NCBI RefSeq assembly: GCF_027912515.1
Contig: NZ_CP115464.1
Coordinates: forward strand, 930,001-994,000
Source of the DNA: Brevundimonas sp. NIBR10
GTDB taxonomy: Bacteria > Pseudomonadota > Alphaproteobacteria > Caulobacterales > Caulobacteraceae
Length of the DNA stretch: 64,000 nt
Direction of reading: 5' to 3'
Below the pieces are notes generated by a model. It did no database searches and was not told where the DNA came from. It worked only from the letters and a program-made list of their open reading frames with translations. How positions within the stretch are numbered: position 1 is the first letter of the stretch; each line of letters starts with the position of its first letter. Shown in pieces: positions 18,141-27,668 of the stretch. The translations under genes and the position numbers were made by a program.

Positions 18141-18569
18141 ATGCAGTTCAAGGTCGAAAGCAGGATCGGGGTCGTGGCCCCGCCCGAGCGTCTGTGGTCC
18201 TTCATCGCGGACCTGGCGTCGTGGGATCAGTGGAACCCCGTCGAGACGGGCGTTTCGGGCGCGGTCGGCTATGGCGGCGCCGTCAGCCTGACCGAACGGA
18301 TACCTGGCCTGCCGGAACGTGTGGTGACGGCGAAGGTCAGCGACTGGACACCCAACAGCCAGCTGGTCTGGGTCGAGAAGCGCGGCTTTCTGTTCACGGT
18401 GGCCCGCTTCTACGAGATCGAGACGCTCGGCCCCGAGAACTGCATCCTCGCCAACGGCGTGATCTATTCAGGCCTGCGGGGCGAACTGGCGTTCGACAAG
18501 CAGAAGAAGGCCATCAAACCCGCCGTCGTGGCGATCAGCGAGGCGCTGAAGGCGGCGGCGGAAGGCTAG
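18141..18569 (+). CDS. SRPBCC / polyketide-cyclase-like lipid-binding protein
   Basis: A 142-residue START-like helix-grip fold: the N-terminus MQFKVESRIGVVAPPERLW, followed by SFIADLASWDQWNP, is the standard opening of SRPBCC proteins, with a final long helix (KKAIKPAVVAISEALKAAA). Such proteins bind hydrophobic ligands or act as cyclases or chaperones. The ligand is unknown. It is 75 bases after the MFS gene but separated by two hairpins, so co-transcription is uncertain. It converges with tadC, whose stop is two bases away. Confidence 0.85.
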   Translation: MQFKVESRIGVVAPPERLWSFIADLASWDQWNPVETGVSGAVGYGGAVSLTERIPGLPERVVTAKVSDWTPNSQLVWVEKRGFLFTVARFYEIETLGPENCILANGVIYSGLRGELAFDKQKKAIKPAVVAISEALKAAAEG

Positions 18570-18570
18570 A

Positions 18571-19542
18571 TCACCCGCCCGAGGCCTTCATCGTGTCCTG
18601 GATGTTGATGATCGCGGGGCCCAGGATCACGACGAACAGCACCGGCAGGAAGAACAGGATCATCGGCACGGTCAGCTTGGCCGGCAGGGCGGCGGCCTTC
18701 TTCTCGGCGGCCGACATCCGCAGGTCGCGGTTTTCCTTGGCCATGGTACGCAGCGCCGAGCCCAGGGGGGTTCCGTATTGTTCGGCCTGGACCATGGCGG
18801 TGGCCACCGACTTGACCCCGGCGTGGTTGGTGCGTTTGGCCAGCCCCTCATAGGCCTGGCGCCGTTCGGGCAGGTAGCTGAGCTCTGCCGAGAGTAGCGA
18901 CAGTTCCTCGGCCAGTTCGATCGACGACCCGCCGATCTCCTGGCTGACCTTCTGGATCGCCGCCTCGATCGACATCCCGGCCTCGACGCAGATCAGCAAC
19001 AGATCAAGCGCGTCGGGAAAGGCCTGCATGATGGACTGCTGGCGCTTGGCGATGACGTTCGAGAGATAGATGTTGGGCGCATAGAAGCCGATCACCGTCG
19101 CCGCCATCGTCGCCGTGACCCGCGCCATCAGGGGCAAGCCGAAATCGTTGAACACGAACAGATAGAAGCCGACGAAGGCGAAGAAGATGAAGGGTGAGGC
19201 GAAGCGGAAGAAATAGAACCGGTTCAGAGGCTTGGGCCCCCGGAAGCCGGCTTGGGCCAGCTTTTCGGCGACCTTGGGGTCTTCCAGCATCTTGGCTAGG
19301 TTCAGCTTTTCGACCACGTCCTTGTGGAAGCCGTCGTCGGCGTGACGCAGGCCGCCCTCCTTGGCCAGGGCCTGGCGCGAGCGACGCTTGAGCTCGTCGC
19401 GGCGGACCGAGACGGCCTTCATCCGGTCTTCCAGCCTGGCCCCGCCGTTCATGGAACTGAGCACGGTGAACAGGGCCGCAAAGGCCAGGACTCCGACCAG
19501 AAGGCTGAGCAGGTTCTGCGGATTGGTGAGGAAGGCGATCAT
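18571..19542 (-). CDS. tadC: Tad pilus inner-membrane platform protein TadC
   Basis: A 323-residue T2SF-domain membrane protein. With TadB it forms the inner-membrane platform on which the CpaF ATPase acts during Flp pilus assembly. One TM is at the N-terminus (LLSLLVGVLAFAALFTVL), two are mid-protein (about residues 110-150) and one is at the C-terminus (VPMILFFLPVLFVVIL). The T2SF domain is centred on DALDLLLICVEAGMSIEAAI, and the later AEQYGTPLGSALRTMAKE is typical. It is the last gene of the long minus-strand cpa/tad operon, 13 bases after tadB. Confidence 0.95.
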   Translation of the reverse strand: MIAFLTNPQNLLSLLVGVLAFAALFTVLSSMNGGARLEDRMKAVSVRRDELKRRSRQALAKEGGLRHADDGFHKDVVEKLNLAKMLEDPKVAEKLAQAGFRGPKPLNRFYFFRFASPFIFFAFVGFYLFVFNDFGLPLMARVTATMAATVIGFYAPNIYLSNVIAKRQQSIMQAFPDALDLLLICVEAGMSIEAAIQKVSQEIGGSSIELAEELSLLSAELSYLPERRQAYEGLAKRTNHAGVKSVATAMVQAEQYGTPLGSALRTMAKENRDLRMSAAEKKAAALPAKLTVPMILFFLPVLFVVILGPAIINIQDTMKASGG

Positions 19543-19555
19543 GACTGCTGGCGCC

Positions 19556-20536
19556 TCAGAACTTGAACGCGATCATCTTCTTCATCACGAAGACGCCGCA
19601 GGACATCCACAGTCCGGCCCCCAGCAGCATCACCTGACCGCGCGGGTCGGTGAACAGCAGCATGATGTAGGCAGGGGTCGTGATGAAGACGAGCCCCATG
19701 ACCACGGGGGGCAGGGAGCCGATGATGCCGGCCGAGGCCATGGCTTCGGAGGACAGGGCCTTGATCTTTTCGGCCATCATCCGGCGCGCGCGCAGCACGG
19801 TGGTCAGATTGGCGAGAGCCTCGGCCAGGTTACCGCCGGTCTTCTGTTGAATGGCGATGACGATCGCGAAGAAGCGCAGTTCGGCGGTCGGCATCCGCTC
19901 GTACATCTTGTCCAGCGCCTGGGGCAGGGTCAGGCCGACGCCCAGCCCCTCGACCAGCCGCTGGAACTCCGGCCCCAGGGGCGACGGGCTCTCGCGGGCG
20001 ATGATCCGGAAACATTCCTGGACCGGCAGGCCGGACCGGATGCCGCGCACGATGACGTCGACGGCGTTGGCGAACTCGAGCGAGAATTTGTTGCGGCGGC
20101 GCTTGCCGATGAAGCCGACGATCCAGCGCGGCAGGCCCGCCCCGAAAACGACCGCCAGACCGAGGCAGAGCACGATGTTGGCCCCGAGCAGCAGGGGCAG
20201 CAGCAGGGCCGTGACGGCCAGGCCCGCACTGATGATCCAGAAGGTCCGGATCGGCATGGTCAGGCCCGCCTGCTTGAGCTTGGCGGCCATGGTCATTCGG
20301 GCCTTGCGCTCCTTGCGGTCGGCCTCCTTGAGCTGGTCGTGGATCGCCTTTCGGCGCGCTTCAGGCGTGTTGGCGACGGCGGCCTGGGCGGCCTTTCGAT
20401 TGGCGTTCGGGGTCCGGGTCCCCAACCCTTGTGCGCGCTTCAGCGCCTGGGTCGAGGAATCGTCGCCGCCGACCAGGACCCAGCCCAGGCCGCCGATGGT
20501 CACGAAGGCCAGGATGGCCGCGAGGATGGGAAGCAT
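19556..20536 (-). CDS. tadB: Tad pilus inner-membrane platform protein TadB
   Basis: A 326-residue paralogue and partner of TadC. It has an N-terminal TM (MLPILAAILAFVTIGGLGWV), a basic cytosolic stretch with ARRKAIHDQLKEADRKERKA, and the T2SF domain with ANAVDVIVRGIRSGLPVQE and IAIQQKTGGNLAEALANLT. The C-terminal TM ends in CGVFVMKKMIAFKF. It begins seven bases after the cpaF stop, within the operon. The combination of TadB and TadC next to cpaF is diagnostic for Tad systems. Confidence 0.95.
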   Translation of the reverse strand: MLPILAAILAFVTIGGLGWVLVGGDDSSTQALKRAQGLGTRTPNANRKAAQAAVANTPEARRKAIHDQLKEADRKERKARMTMAAKLKQAGLTMPIRTFWIISAGLAVTALLLPLLLGANIVLCLGLAVVFGAGLPRWIVGFIGKRRRNKFSLEFANAVDVIVRGIRSGLPVQECFRIIARESPSPLGPEFQRLVEGLGVGLTLPQALDKMYERMPTAELRFFAIVIAIQQKTGGNLAEALANLTTVLRARRMMAEKIKALSSEAMASAGIIGSLPPVVMGLVFITTPAYIMLLFTDPRGQVMLLGAGLWMSCGVFVMKKMIAFKF

Positions 20537-20542
20537 CGCCGC

Positions 20543-22144
20543 CTACTCCGCCGCGTCCAGGGCTTCGGCCAGTTCGCGCTCCAGCCCGTAATAGCGGGCG
20601 CGGTCCCAGAAGCGGGGCCGGGCGATGCCGGTCGAGCGGTGGCGGCCGATGATCTTGCCGTTCGCGTCCTCGCCGGTGATCTCATAGACGAACAGGTCCT
20701 GCGTCACGATCACGTCACCTTCCAGCCCGACCACCTCGGTGATGTGGGTGATGCGGCGCGAGCCGTCCCTCAGACGCGCGGCCTGGATGATGACGTCGAC
20801 CGAGCCGGTGATCATCTCGCGGATCGTCTTGGACGGCAGGCCATAGCCGCCCATGGTGATCATGGACTCCATCCGGGCCAGGGCCTCGCGCGGGCTGTTG
20901 GCGTGCAGGGTGCCCATGGAGCCGTCGTGGCCGGTGTTCATGGCCTGCAACAGGTCGAACGCCTCCGGCCCCCGGACCTCGCCGACGATGATGCGTTCGG
21001 GCCGCATCCGCAGACAGTTCTTGATCAGGTCGCGCATGTGGATGGCACCCTGGCCCTCCAGGTTCGGCGGCCGGGTTTCCAGGCGGACCACGTGCGGCTG
21101 TTGCAGCTGAAGCTCGGCTGCGTCCTCGCAGGTGATGACCCGCTCGGTCGGGTCGATGAAGGCGGTCAGGGTGTTGAGCAGAGTCGTCTTGCCCGAACCC
21201 GTACCGCCCGAGATGACCACATTGCATCGGCAGGCACCGATGACGCCCAGGACCCGGGCCCCTTCCGGACTGATGGAGGCGTACTCCACCAGGTTCTTCA
21301 TCGTCAGCTTGTCTTTTTTGAACTTCCGGATCGTCAGGGTCGCGCCGTCGATGGCAAGCGGCGGGGCGATGACGTTGACGCGCGACCCGTCGGGCAGGCG
21401 GGCGTCGCAGATGGGGCTGCTTTCGTCCACGCGACGGCCGACCTGGCTCACGATCCGCTGGCAGATGTTCATCAGCTGGGTATTGTCGCGGAAGCGGACA
21501 TTGGTCAGCTGGACCTTGCCGTTCACTTCGATGAAGACCCGGCCGGCGCCGTTGACCATGATGTCGGCGATGTCGTCGCGCGCCAGCAGCGGCTCCAGCG
21601 GACCATAGCCCAGCACGTCGTTGACGATGTCCTGGACGAGGTGCTCCTGTTCGGCGACCGACATGGAGACGTTCTTGATCGCCACCAGCTCGGCGACGAT
21701 GTCGCGGATTTCCTCGGACGCGGCCTTGGTGTCCAGCTGCGCCAGCTGCGACAGGTCGATGGTGTTCATCAACGCGTTGAAGATGGTCGTCTTCGTAGCG
21801 TGGTAGTAGTCGCTCTGCTCGCGGACGATCTCGGTGACCGCCTGGGCCTTCTTCAGCTGTTCGAAGGCGGGTGTGGCCTTGGGGCCGGGGCCGTTCGACG
21901 CCTGAGGTGGTGCAGAGGCGGCGGGCTTGGGCCGGGCCGCCAGGGCATCCAGCCGGTCGGCACCGCCGGAAGGCTCGGCCTGTCGTGCCGTGCCGCCCGT
22001 GCCGAAGGCCTGGGCCGGCTGGGGCGCTTCGTCGGCAAAGGCGAAGGCCTGGGTCTGGACACCCTGATCCGGCTGCTCCGGCGCAGGCCGTGCAGGAGCC
22101 ATGGGGGCCGAGGGGCTGGACGATCCTGTGCGTTTTCCGAACAC
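20543..22144 (-). CDS. cpaF: Tad pilus assembly ATPase CpaF/TadA
   Basis: A 533-residue secretion ATPase of the GspE/VirB11 group that powers pilin polymerisation, and in Tad systems probably retraction too. The N-terminal 70 or so residues are Pro/Ala-rich and low in complexity. The core has Walker [15 protein letters not shown], an Asp/Glu box around [21 protein letters not shown] (Walker B region) and the His box [15 protein letters not shown]. The apparent start is GTG at 22144; an ATG about 18 codons later is a possible alternative because no good SD is seen at the GTG. It follows cpaE by 10 bases. Confidence 0.96.
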   Translation of the reverse strand: MFGKRTGSSSPSAPMAPARPAPEQPDQGVQTQAFAFADEAPQPAQAFGTGGTARQAEPSGGADRLDALAARPKPAASAPPQASNGPGPKATPAFEQLKKAQAVTEIVREQSDYYHATKTTIFNALMNTIDLSQLAQLDTKAASEEIRDIVAELVAIKNVSMSVAEQEHLVQDIVNDVLGYGPLEPLLARDDIADIMVNGAGRVFIEVNGKVQLTNVRFRDNTQLMNICQRIVSQVGRRVDESSPICDARLPDGSRVNVIAPPLAIDGATLTIRKFKKDKLTMKNLVEYASISPEGARVLGVIGACRCNVVISGGTGSGKTTLLNTLTAFIDPTERVITCEDAAELQLQQPHVVRLETRPPNLEGQGAIHMRDLIKNCLRMRPERIIVGEVRGPEAFDLLQAMNTGHDGSMGTLHANSPREALARMESMITMGGYGLPSKTIREMITGSVDVIIQAARLRDGSRRITHITEVVGLEGDVIVTQDLFVYEITGEDANGKIIGRHRSTGIARPRFWDRARYYGLERELAEALDAAE

Positions 22145-22154
22145 GGCGGGACCG

Positions 22155-23705
22155 TCAGCGCTTCTTGAACAGCTTGCCGAAGAGCGACTTGCTCTCCGAC
22201 GGGGTCTTGGCCGAGGCCTTGCCCTTCGGACCCGCGACGGCGGGCAGTTCGCGACGCGACACGATCTGGGCCAGGGTCTGGAAGGCGTCGGCCGCCTTGG
22301 ACTTGGCGCCGGCGTCGATGATCATCTGGCCGTTGTTGGCGGCGGCCCCGAACAGCTTGGCGTCGAACGGGATGATCAGGCTGGGGTGGACCCCCAGGGC
22401 GGCCCCGAAATCCTTGGCCGGGATCTCCGGTCGGCCCGGCATCCCCATCTGGTTGAGCACCAGCCGGGGCGGAGCGTCGTTGGGACGTCCGGCGCGGATC
22501 AGGTCCATCATGTTCTTGGCGTTGCGCAGGGATGCCAGATCGGGCGTCGCCACCACCACCACCTCGTCGGCGGCGATCAGGGTCTTCCTCATCCAGCCCG
22601 ACCACAGATGCGGCAGGTCCAGCACCACGAAGGGTGCCGTCGAACGAATCCGGCTGGTCACCTCTTCGAAGGCGTCCGGCGAAATGTCCCAGTCCACGTC
22701 GAGCGTCGCGGGGGCTGCGAACAGGCTCAGCTTGTCGGTGCAGCGGACCATCATCCGGTCCAGAAGCGTGGCGTCCAGCCGGTCGGGCTGACCCAAGGCG
22801 TCGGCGACGCCGTTCAGCGGGTCCTGATTGAAGTCGAGCCCCGCCGTGCCGAACGGCAGGTCATAGTCGACGATGACGGTGTTGGCACCGATCCGCTCGG
22901 ACATGGCATAGGCGGTGTTGTGAGCGACCGAGGACGATCCCGCTCCACCCCGCGCGCCGACGAAGGCGATCGAACGGCCGACGAAGGGCATGGCTGGATC
23001 GGCGAACAGCCCGCCGATGGCCGCGATCAGCTGCAGCGGCTGGATCGGGGCGACCAGGTATTCCGACACCCCCCGCCGCATCAGCTCGCGGAACAGGATG
23101 ATGTCGTTGGAGGCCCCGATGACCACCACCTTGGTGCCTGCGTCGCAGACCTCGGCCAGGGCGTCGACCTGGGCCAGCAGGCTGTGCGGGTCGGTCAGGC
23201 ATTCGACGATGATGAGCGGCGGCGTCGGCTCGTGGTGATAGGCCTCGACAGCGGCCGGAACGCCACCCACGCGGATCTGGGTCGTGGCGCGCGACAGGCG
23301 ACGGTCCTGACCGGCGCGCTCGGCGGCGGCCAGGGTGTCCTGGCGTTCGGCAAAGACGTGGATGGCGATGCGCGGCACCGACACCTCGGCACCCATGGGC
23401 GCACCGAGCGACGCGGCCGTATGGACGGGGGCGGTCTGCATGGAGCTGGGGGCCAGGGCCGTCTGGGCTCCGGCGATCATCTCGCCCACGGGATTGTAGC
23501 CGGGCGCCGGCATGGACGCGGGCATACCGGCGGCCTGGGGCATGGCGGTGACCTGCGGCATCGCAGCGGCCTGGGGCGAGGCTCCGGCCGGGGCCATGAA
23601 CTGCAGCGGCTCGCGCGCGCCCGCAGCCCCCGGCGCGAACTCGCCGTCCAGGTCAAACTCGTCCTCGAAAGCCTCATAGCTGCGTGGAGCGAAGGCGTTA
23701 CTCAT
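22155..23705 (-). CDS. cpaE: Pilus assembly protein CpaE (receiver-like plus ParA/MinD-like ATPase)
   Basis: A 516-residue protein that localises the Tad machinery to the pole in Caulobacter. It has a long Pro/Ala/Met-rich N-terminus (to about residue 115), a receiver-like domain (about 145-265), and a MinD/ParA-type domain starting at FVGARGGAGSSSVAHNTA. The deviant Walker A with GAGSSS in place of GKT is normal for CpaE. VDYDLPFGTAGLDFNQDP and FVVLDLPHLWSGWMRK follow. The C-terminus is basic (LFGKLFKKR). The gene sits in the expected operon position between cpaD and cpaF. Confidence 0.95.
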   Translation of the reverse strand: MSNAFAPRSYEAFEDEFDLDGEFAPGAAGAREPLQFMAPAGASPQAAAMPQVTAMPQAAGMPASMPAPGYNPVGEMIAGAQTALAPSSMQTAPVHTAASLGAPMGAEVSVPRIAIHVFAERQDTLAAAERAGQDRRLSRATTQIRVGGVPAAVEAYHHEPTPPLIIVECLTDPHSLLAQVDALAEVCDAGTKVVVIGASNDIILFRELMRRGVSEYLVAPIQPLQLIAAIGGLFADPAMPFVGRSIAFVGARGGAGSSSVAHNTAYAMSERIGANTVIVDYDLPFGTAGLDFNQDPLNGVADALGQPDRLDATLLDRMMVRCTDKLSLFAAPATLDVDWDISPDAFEEVTSRIRSTAPFVVLDLPHLWSGWMRKTLIAADEVVVVATPDLASLRNAKNMMDLIRAGRPNDAPPRLVLNQMGMPGRPEIPAKDFGAALGVHPSLIIPFDAKLFGAAANNGQMIIDAGAKSKAADAFQTLAQIVSRRELPAVAGPKGKASAKTPSESKSLFGKLFKKR

Positions 23706-23712
23706 GATCCGC

Positions 23713-24396
23713 TCAGTCCACCGCCTGCGAGACCCGCTCGTTCGCGATCAGGTCTTCTTGAGGGGCCGCCGTGGCTTCGCCTTTGCGGTAGTTGTCGAAG
23801 ACCACGGCGCGTCGGCCCTGGTCGGAGGCTGTCATGTTGCGCGGCGTGACGATGTCGCGCGGATTGGCGATCTGGGCCGCCAGGTTGGCGTTGACCGCGC
23901 AGCCGAAGTTCGAGGAGGTCTCGTTGCGAGCCGTGCGCGCCAGATTGTTCCATTGCAGGCCGCACTGGGGCACCACGGCCTCCAGGGTCTCGAACCCGAC
24001 CAGCACCGGCGCGCGGGCGTCCGGCGCGTCATAGCCCTCGATCTGGATCAGGTGTCCGGGAACGCCGCCGTGCTCCAGCGCCGCCTTGATCCGGTAGGCG
24101 AAGTCACCGGCGACCACGTCGCCGCCGCCCGGAGCCTGGATCCGTAGGGCCGTGGCGCGCTCGGCGCCGAAGCGACGGATCAGGGCACCCAGAGCCGCCT
24201 GCTGGGCCGGGGACACCCCGTCCTCGCGGACGGCCAGGGCGATGCGGTCGACGCCGGGCTCGACCTGGAGGGAATAACGCGACGTCGGGGTCAGGGGCAT
24301 GGGGCCCTCGCCCCCGGCCGGGCCACCCATGCAGGCGGCCAGCGACGCCGAGGCGACGGCGGCGAGAAGGACGGTGCGGACGGTTCTGCCGATCAT
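23713..24396 (-). CDS. cpaD: Tad pilus lipoprotein CpaD
   Basis: A 227-residue outer-membrane lipoprotein of the Flp pilus channel. The signal peptide RTVRTVLLAAVASASLAACMG carries a LAAC lipobox. The family domain contains GCAVNANLAAQIANPRDIV and NMTASDQGRRAVVFDNYRKG, the strongest CpaD signatures. The ATG at 24396 was chosen because it is the only start giving the lipoprotein signal; a much longer frame upstream overlaps cpaC and is a shadow. It is six bases after the cpaC stop. Confidence 0.95.
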   Translation of the reverse strand: MIGRTVRTVLLAAVASASLAACMGGPAGGEGPMPLTPTSRYSLQVEPGVDRIALAVREDGVSPAQQAALGALIRRFGAERATALRIQAPGGGDVVAGDFAYRIKAALEHGGVPGHLIQIEGYDAPDARAPVLVGFETLEAVVPQCGLQWNNLARTARNETSSNFGCAVNANLAAQIANPRDIVTPRNMTASDQGRRAVVFDNYRKGEATAAPQEDLIANERVSQAVD

Positions 24397-24401
24397 GGGG
24401 C

Positions 24402-25967
24402 TCACTCGATCACATAGCCGACCGGGCCCTGCCAGCCGACGCCGGCGACGGCGGTCGGGGCGGGGCTGCCATAGGTCTGGTTCAGCTGGCCGAAGAAGGT
24501 GGTCTGGATGTCGGTGGCGATGCGCAGGCCGTCTGCGGGCGTCTGCATCCGCCCCGGCGAGGTCGGTGTGACGATATAGGGCTCGACGATCACCACCAGC
24601 TCGGTCTCGCCCGACAGATAGTCGCGCGAGCGGAACAGCGACCCCAGGATGCCGGTCGTCGTCCCGGGCAGGCCGTCGATGGCCTGGCGGGTCTGTTCCT
24701 GAAGCAGGCCGGCGATCATCATCGACCCACCCGAGGGCAGTTCGACGGTGCTTTCGGTGCGGCGGACCTGAAGCCCTTGCAGGGTCAGGGCACCGACCGT
24801 GCCGGCCCCGAGCGTAAAGCCGCCCTGGCTCGTCAGTTCGGAGACCTCGACCTTGATCTGCATCGAGATGCGGCCGCCGGTCAGGACGACCGGACGGAAG
24901 GCCAGGCTGATACCATAGGGCTTGTATTCGACGCTGACATTGCCCTGCTGGTCGCGGCCCGAGGGCACAGGGAACTCGCCGCCGGCCAGGAAGGTCGCGG
25001 CCTCGCCGGACACGGCGGTCAGGTTGGGCTCGGCCAGGGTGCGGACCAGTCCGACCCGTTCGAACGCCTTGATGGTCGCATTGCCCTGGTTCAGGTCGCG
25101 GTCGCCGGGACCGGTCCCGGGCTGGGCGGTGTCCCAGTTTCCGGCGTCCTCGGGACCGTTGGCGACGAACGGGCACATGGTGCCGGCGACATAGCCGGCC
25201 CCGACGCAGGGCCGTTCCAGCTGATAGTTGCGCGTGGTGTCGATCGACGACCCGGCCGAAATCCCGCCCAGCAGGGCACCGTTGACGCCGAAGCTGGCCG
25301 CCTGGCCGATCAGGAACTGGGCGTCGCCCAGCTGACCCAGCACCGCCGAGGTGTTGAAGCCCAGCTGCTTGATGGCGTTCCTCTGGATCTCGACGACCCG
25401 GACCTTGAGCGTGACCTGGTCGCTCTCGGCGACGCTCATCATGTTCATGACCTTCTCGGGGGCCGAGACGAAGGCACGGGCGATCTGGACGATCCGGTCG
25501 GCCTCGGCCGGGCTGGTCACCAGACCGGTCAGGATGATGCTGTCGTTGACCGCCTCGGCGCGGGCCTGGGACCCCGGCGCGATCCGGTTGATGGTGTCCT
25601 GAAGCGCATAGACGCCCGCATCGACCCGGACCCGCAGCGACAGGATGGTCCGGCCCGAGGCATCGAGAAAGACGGCGTCGGTCTGGCCGGGCGCGACGCC
25701 GATCACGGTCACGCGGCGCGGCGAATGGGTCAGGGCCTCGGCGATCGCCGGGTTGGAGATGATGACGTCATGGGCGTCGGCAGGCAGGTCCACCGCGAAC
25801 GATGACCCACGCGGCAGATTGACCAGCTGCGCCTCGCCGCCGGCCGAAACGGTGCGCGCCGTCTGGGCCAGGGTCGTGGCGGGCATCAGGGACGACGCGC
25901 CGATCAGCAGGGCCGAGGCCGCCACGCCGATGCGACGCAGCCAGGTCGGGCGCGGGTTGGATGTCAT
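24402..25967 (-). CDS. cpaC: Tad pilus secretin CpaC
   Basis: A 521-residue outer-membrane secretin through which the pilus emerges. A signal peptide (RIGVAASALLIGASSLMPATT) precedes a pilus/secretin N-domain with GSSFAVDLPADAHDVIISNP and a BON-like region. The secretin core holds LAGGEFPVP and the later VPSGRDQQGNVSVEYKPYG and VELPSGGSMMIAGLL. I chose the ATG at 25967 because GAGAGG lies just before it and the in-frame GTG at 25979 would overlap the cpaB stop. A separate plus-strand gene at 28931 encodes a protein like its N-domain alone. Confidence 0.96.
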   Translation of the reverse strand: MTSNPRPTWLRRIGVAASALLIGASSLMPATTLAQTARTVSAGGEAQLVNLPRGSSFAVDLPADAHDVIISNPAIAEALTHSPRRVTVIGVAPGQTDAVFLDASGRTILSLRVRVDAGVYALQDTINRIAPGSQARAEAVNDSIILTGLVTSPAEADRIVQIARAFVSAPEKVMNMMSVAESDQVTLKVRVVEIQRNAIKQLGFNTSAVLGQLGDAQFLIGQAASFGVNGALLGGISAGSSIDTTRNYQLERPCVGAGYVAGTMCPFVANGPEDAGNWDTAQPGTGPGDRDLNQGNATIKAFERVGLVRTLAEPNLTAVSGEAATFLAGGEFPVPSGRDQQGNVSVEYKPYGISLAFRPVVLTGGRISMQIKVEVSELTSQGGFTLGAGTVGALTLQGLQVRRTESTVELPSGGSMMIAGLLQEQTRQAIDGLPGTTTGILGSLFRSRDYLSGETELVVIVEPYIVTPTSPGRMQTPADGLRIATDIQTTFFGQLNQTYGSPAPTAVAGVGWQGPVGYVIE

Positions 25968-25975
25968 CGAACCTC

Positions 25976-26914
25976 TCACGGGATCACGACCGTTTCGGGA
26001 GCGCCGCCACGGAAGATGCGGACGGCGGAGGATTCACGCGGTGCCTGCACTCGGCCCGACGGTCCGGCGGTGTCGGCATAGGAGCGCAGCACCAGCGACA
26101 GCTCGCCCTCGGACTTGGCCAGGGCCAGGGCCTCGGAATCGGAGGGCCGCAGTTCCAGGGTGGCGGTGGCGCCGACGACCGACTGTTCGTCCTCGCCGGC
26201 GCGGGTGGTCTGGTCGATGGCCAGCACCTTGACGTTCTGCATCACCATCGAGGACCGGAATTTTGAGGCCTGGCTGGCACCGTCCAGGTTCGACAGGGTG
26301 GTCTGCTGGGTCAGCAACACATCGACCCGGTCGCCGGGCAGGATGAAGCCGCCGGCTGCGGTCTCGACCGAGACCTTGATGGCCATGGCCCGCATCCCGG
26401 GCTCCAGATAGGCGGCCAGGTATCCGCTGTCGCCGGCGCGCACGATCTTGCGGGCCACGATGGGTTCGCCGGCCAGGATGGGCTCGCGCACGACTGATCC
26501 GAAATAGTCGGCCTTGGCCCCGCCCGTGGCCATGTCGGTGGCGGCGCGGGTGACCGAGGCGACGGCACCGGCCGGCTTGGCGGCTGCACCTTCCAGAGCA
26601 CCGGCGGCCGCTGCGGCCTCTCCGGTGGTGGGCGGGACGGGAATGGGTGTGGTGCCATCGGTGATGAAGGCGGGGTTGACCTCGTCGACCGGCCATTCCT
26701 TCCAGGTCAGGTCGGCGTCTTCCAGCCGCTTGCCGGGGTCCAGGTCGCGGGCGGCGACCAGCACCTTGGTCATGGGGCGAGCGGGAACGACGGGGCCGGC
26801 CGTGGCCGTGGCGACGGGCTGTCCGCCCGAAGAGCCCATGGCGCGCACGACGAAGGCCAGGCCGATGGCCGCGACGGCGGCGATACAGATGACGGCGATC
26901 TTGGCGGGCTTCAT
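25976..26914 (-). CDS. cpaB: Tad pilus periplasmic protein CpaB/RcpC
   Basis: A 312-residue protein with an N-terminal membrane anchor (KIAVICIAAVAAIGLAFVVR), a SAF domain (LVAARDLDPGKRLEDADLTW, then VREPILAGEPIVARKIVR) and the RcpC domain (GGFILPGDRVDVLLTQ). It is thought to stabilise the secretin or bind peptidoglycan. A Gly/Ala-rich insert of about 50 residues (around 100-150) splits the SAF part. It starts after a 106-base gap from cpaA that holds two GTTAAC sites, so it could have its own promoter. Confidence 0.95.
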   Translation of the reverse strand: MKPAKIAVICIAAVAAIGLAFVVRAMGSSGGQPVATATAGPVVPARPMTKVLVAARDLDPGKRLEDADLTWKEWPVDEVNPAFITDGTTPIPVPPTTGEAAAAAGALEGAAAKPAGAVASVTRAATDMATGGAKADYFGSVVREPILAGEPIVARKIVRAGDSGYLAAYLEPGMRAMAIKVSVETAAGGFILPGDRVDVLLTQQTTLSNLDGASQASKFRSSMVMQNVKVLAIDQTTRAGEDEQSVVGATATLELRPSDSEALALAKSEGELSLVLRSYADTAGPSGRVQAPRESSAVRIFRGGAPETVVIP

Positions 26915-26968
26915 GACGGTCTCCGGCAGGATGGGAGCGCGCGTGGAATCGGTCCCCCGGCCTCTGCC

Positions 26969-26997
26969 GTTAACGAGAATGAAGGCTGCGGGTTAAC
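26969..26997. promoter_or_regulatory. Pair of GTTAAC sites upstream of cpaB
   Basis: Two GTTAAC hexamers start at 26969 and 26992, 23 bases apart, in the 106-base gap before cpaB. TTAA-containing half-sites are the core of CtrA binding in Caulobacterales, but the canonical TTAA-N7-TTAA spacing is not met. Assignment to CtrA is only a suggestion. Confidence 0.35.
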
Positions 26998-27020
26998 GCG
27001 CTCCTAAGCGGGGAATCGCT

Positions 27021-27536
27021 TCAGGTTCCCGAGGCGAACGTCGTCAGCAGCGCACTCGACGGAAAGGCCATCAGCACGCCGACGGCGATGGCGACGCCGT
27101 AGGGAATGTCGCCCTTGGGCTCGAGCAGGTGATGGACCCATTCGGGGCCGCCGGCGACATAGGGTCGGACCTGGGTGCGGGCGAAGATCAGCATCAGGCA
27201 GAACAGGCCGCCCGCCACGCCGGTCCACAGCATGAAGGCGCCCGATCCGCTGAGACCCAGCCACAGACAGGCCGCCGCCATCAGCTTGGCGTCGCCGCCG
27301 CCGATGATCCGCGCGGCGAACAGTCCCATCCCGACGAACAGGGCACCGGCGGCGATGCCGACATGGACCAGAACGTTCATGGGGCTCAATCCCACCATGA
27401 AGGCGGCCGGGAAGAAGCCCAGGATCAGCGCCGCCGAGATCCAGTTCGGGATCGTCATCGTCGTCAGGTCACGAATGCCCGCCGCGATCGTCAGACCGGG
27501 CAGCAGGCTGAGCAGCAGGAGGGTGACGGTGTCCAT
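27021..27536 (-). CDS. cpaA: Tad prepilin peptidase CpaA
   Basis: A 171-residue polytopic A24 aspartic peptidase that cleaves the leader of Flp pilins and pseudopilins at the inner membrane. The two catalytic Asp are in GIRDLTTMTIPNW (near residue 23) and in IIGGGDAKLMAA (GxGD-type, near residue 81). It lacks the methyltransferase domain, as expected for the short Tad type. A TTAAG element lies about 25 bases before the start and the pilA1 terminator about 50 bases before, so it probably has its own promoter rather than reading from pilA. Confidence 0.94.
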   Translation of the reverse strand: MDTVTLLLLSLLPGLTIAAGIRDLTTMTIPNWISAALILGFFPAAFMVGLSPMNVLVHVGIAAGALFVGMGLFAARIIGGGDAKLMAAACLWLGLSGSGAFMLWTGVAGGLFCLMLIFARTQVRPYVAGGPEWVHHLLEPKGDIPYGVAIAVGVLMAFPSSALLTTFASGT

Positions 27537-27587
27537 GACCCACCTCTAGCCTCGGTCCCGTTAAGACCCGGTTTCCGGGCCGGACAA

Positions 27588-27620
27588 GGCAAAGGGCCGG
27601 AGCGTTTCCGCTCCGGCCCC
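27588..27620 (-). terminator. Terminator after pilA copy 1
   Basis: On the minus strand a hairpin GGGCCGGAGCGG-AAAC-GCTCCGGCCC is followed by TTTGCC. It lies about 50 bases downstream of the pilA1 stop. The three pilin genes each have a hairpin of this design. Confidence 0.75.
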
Positions 27621-27668
27621 CACCTTCAGCCCGCAGGCTGACTTCAAGACTTTACTGGACCGACGGGA

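Noticed and set aside
19361..22168. A 935-codon plus-strand open frame across tadC, tadB and cpaF
   Set aside because: It is antisense to three well-identified tad genes. Its product is Asp/Gly/Arg/His-rich with no domain, the typical shadow in high-GC DNA.
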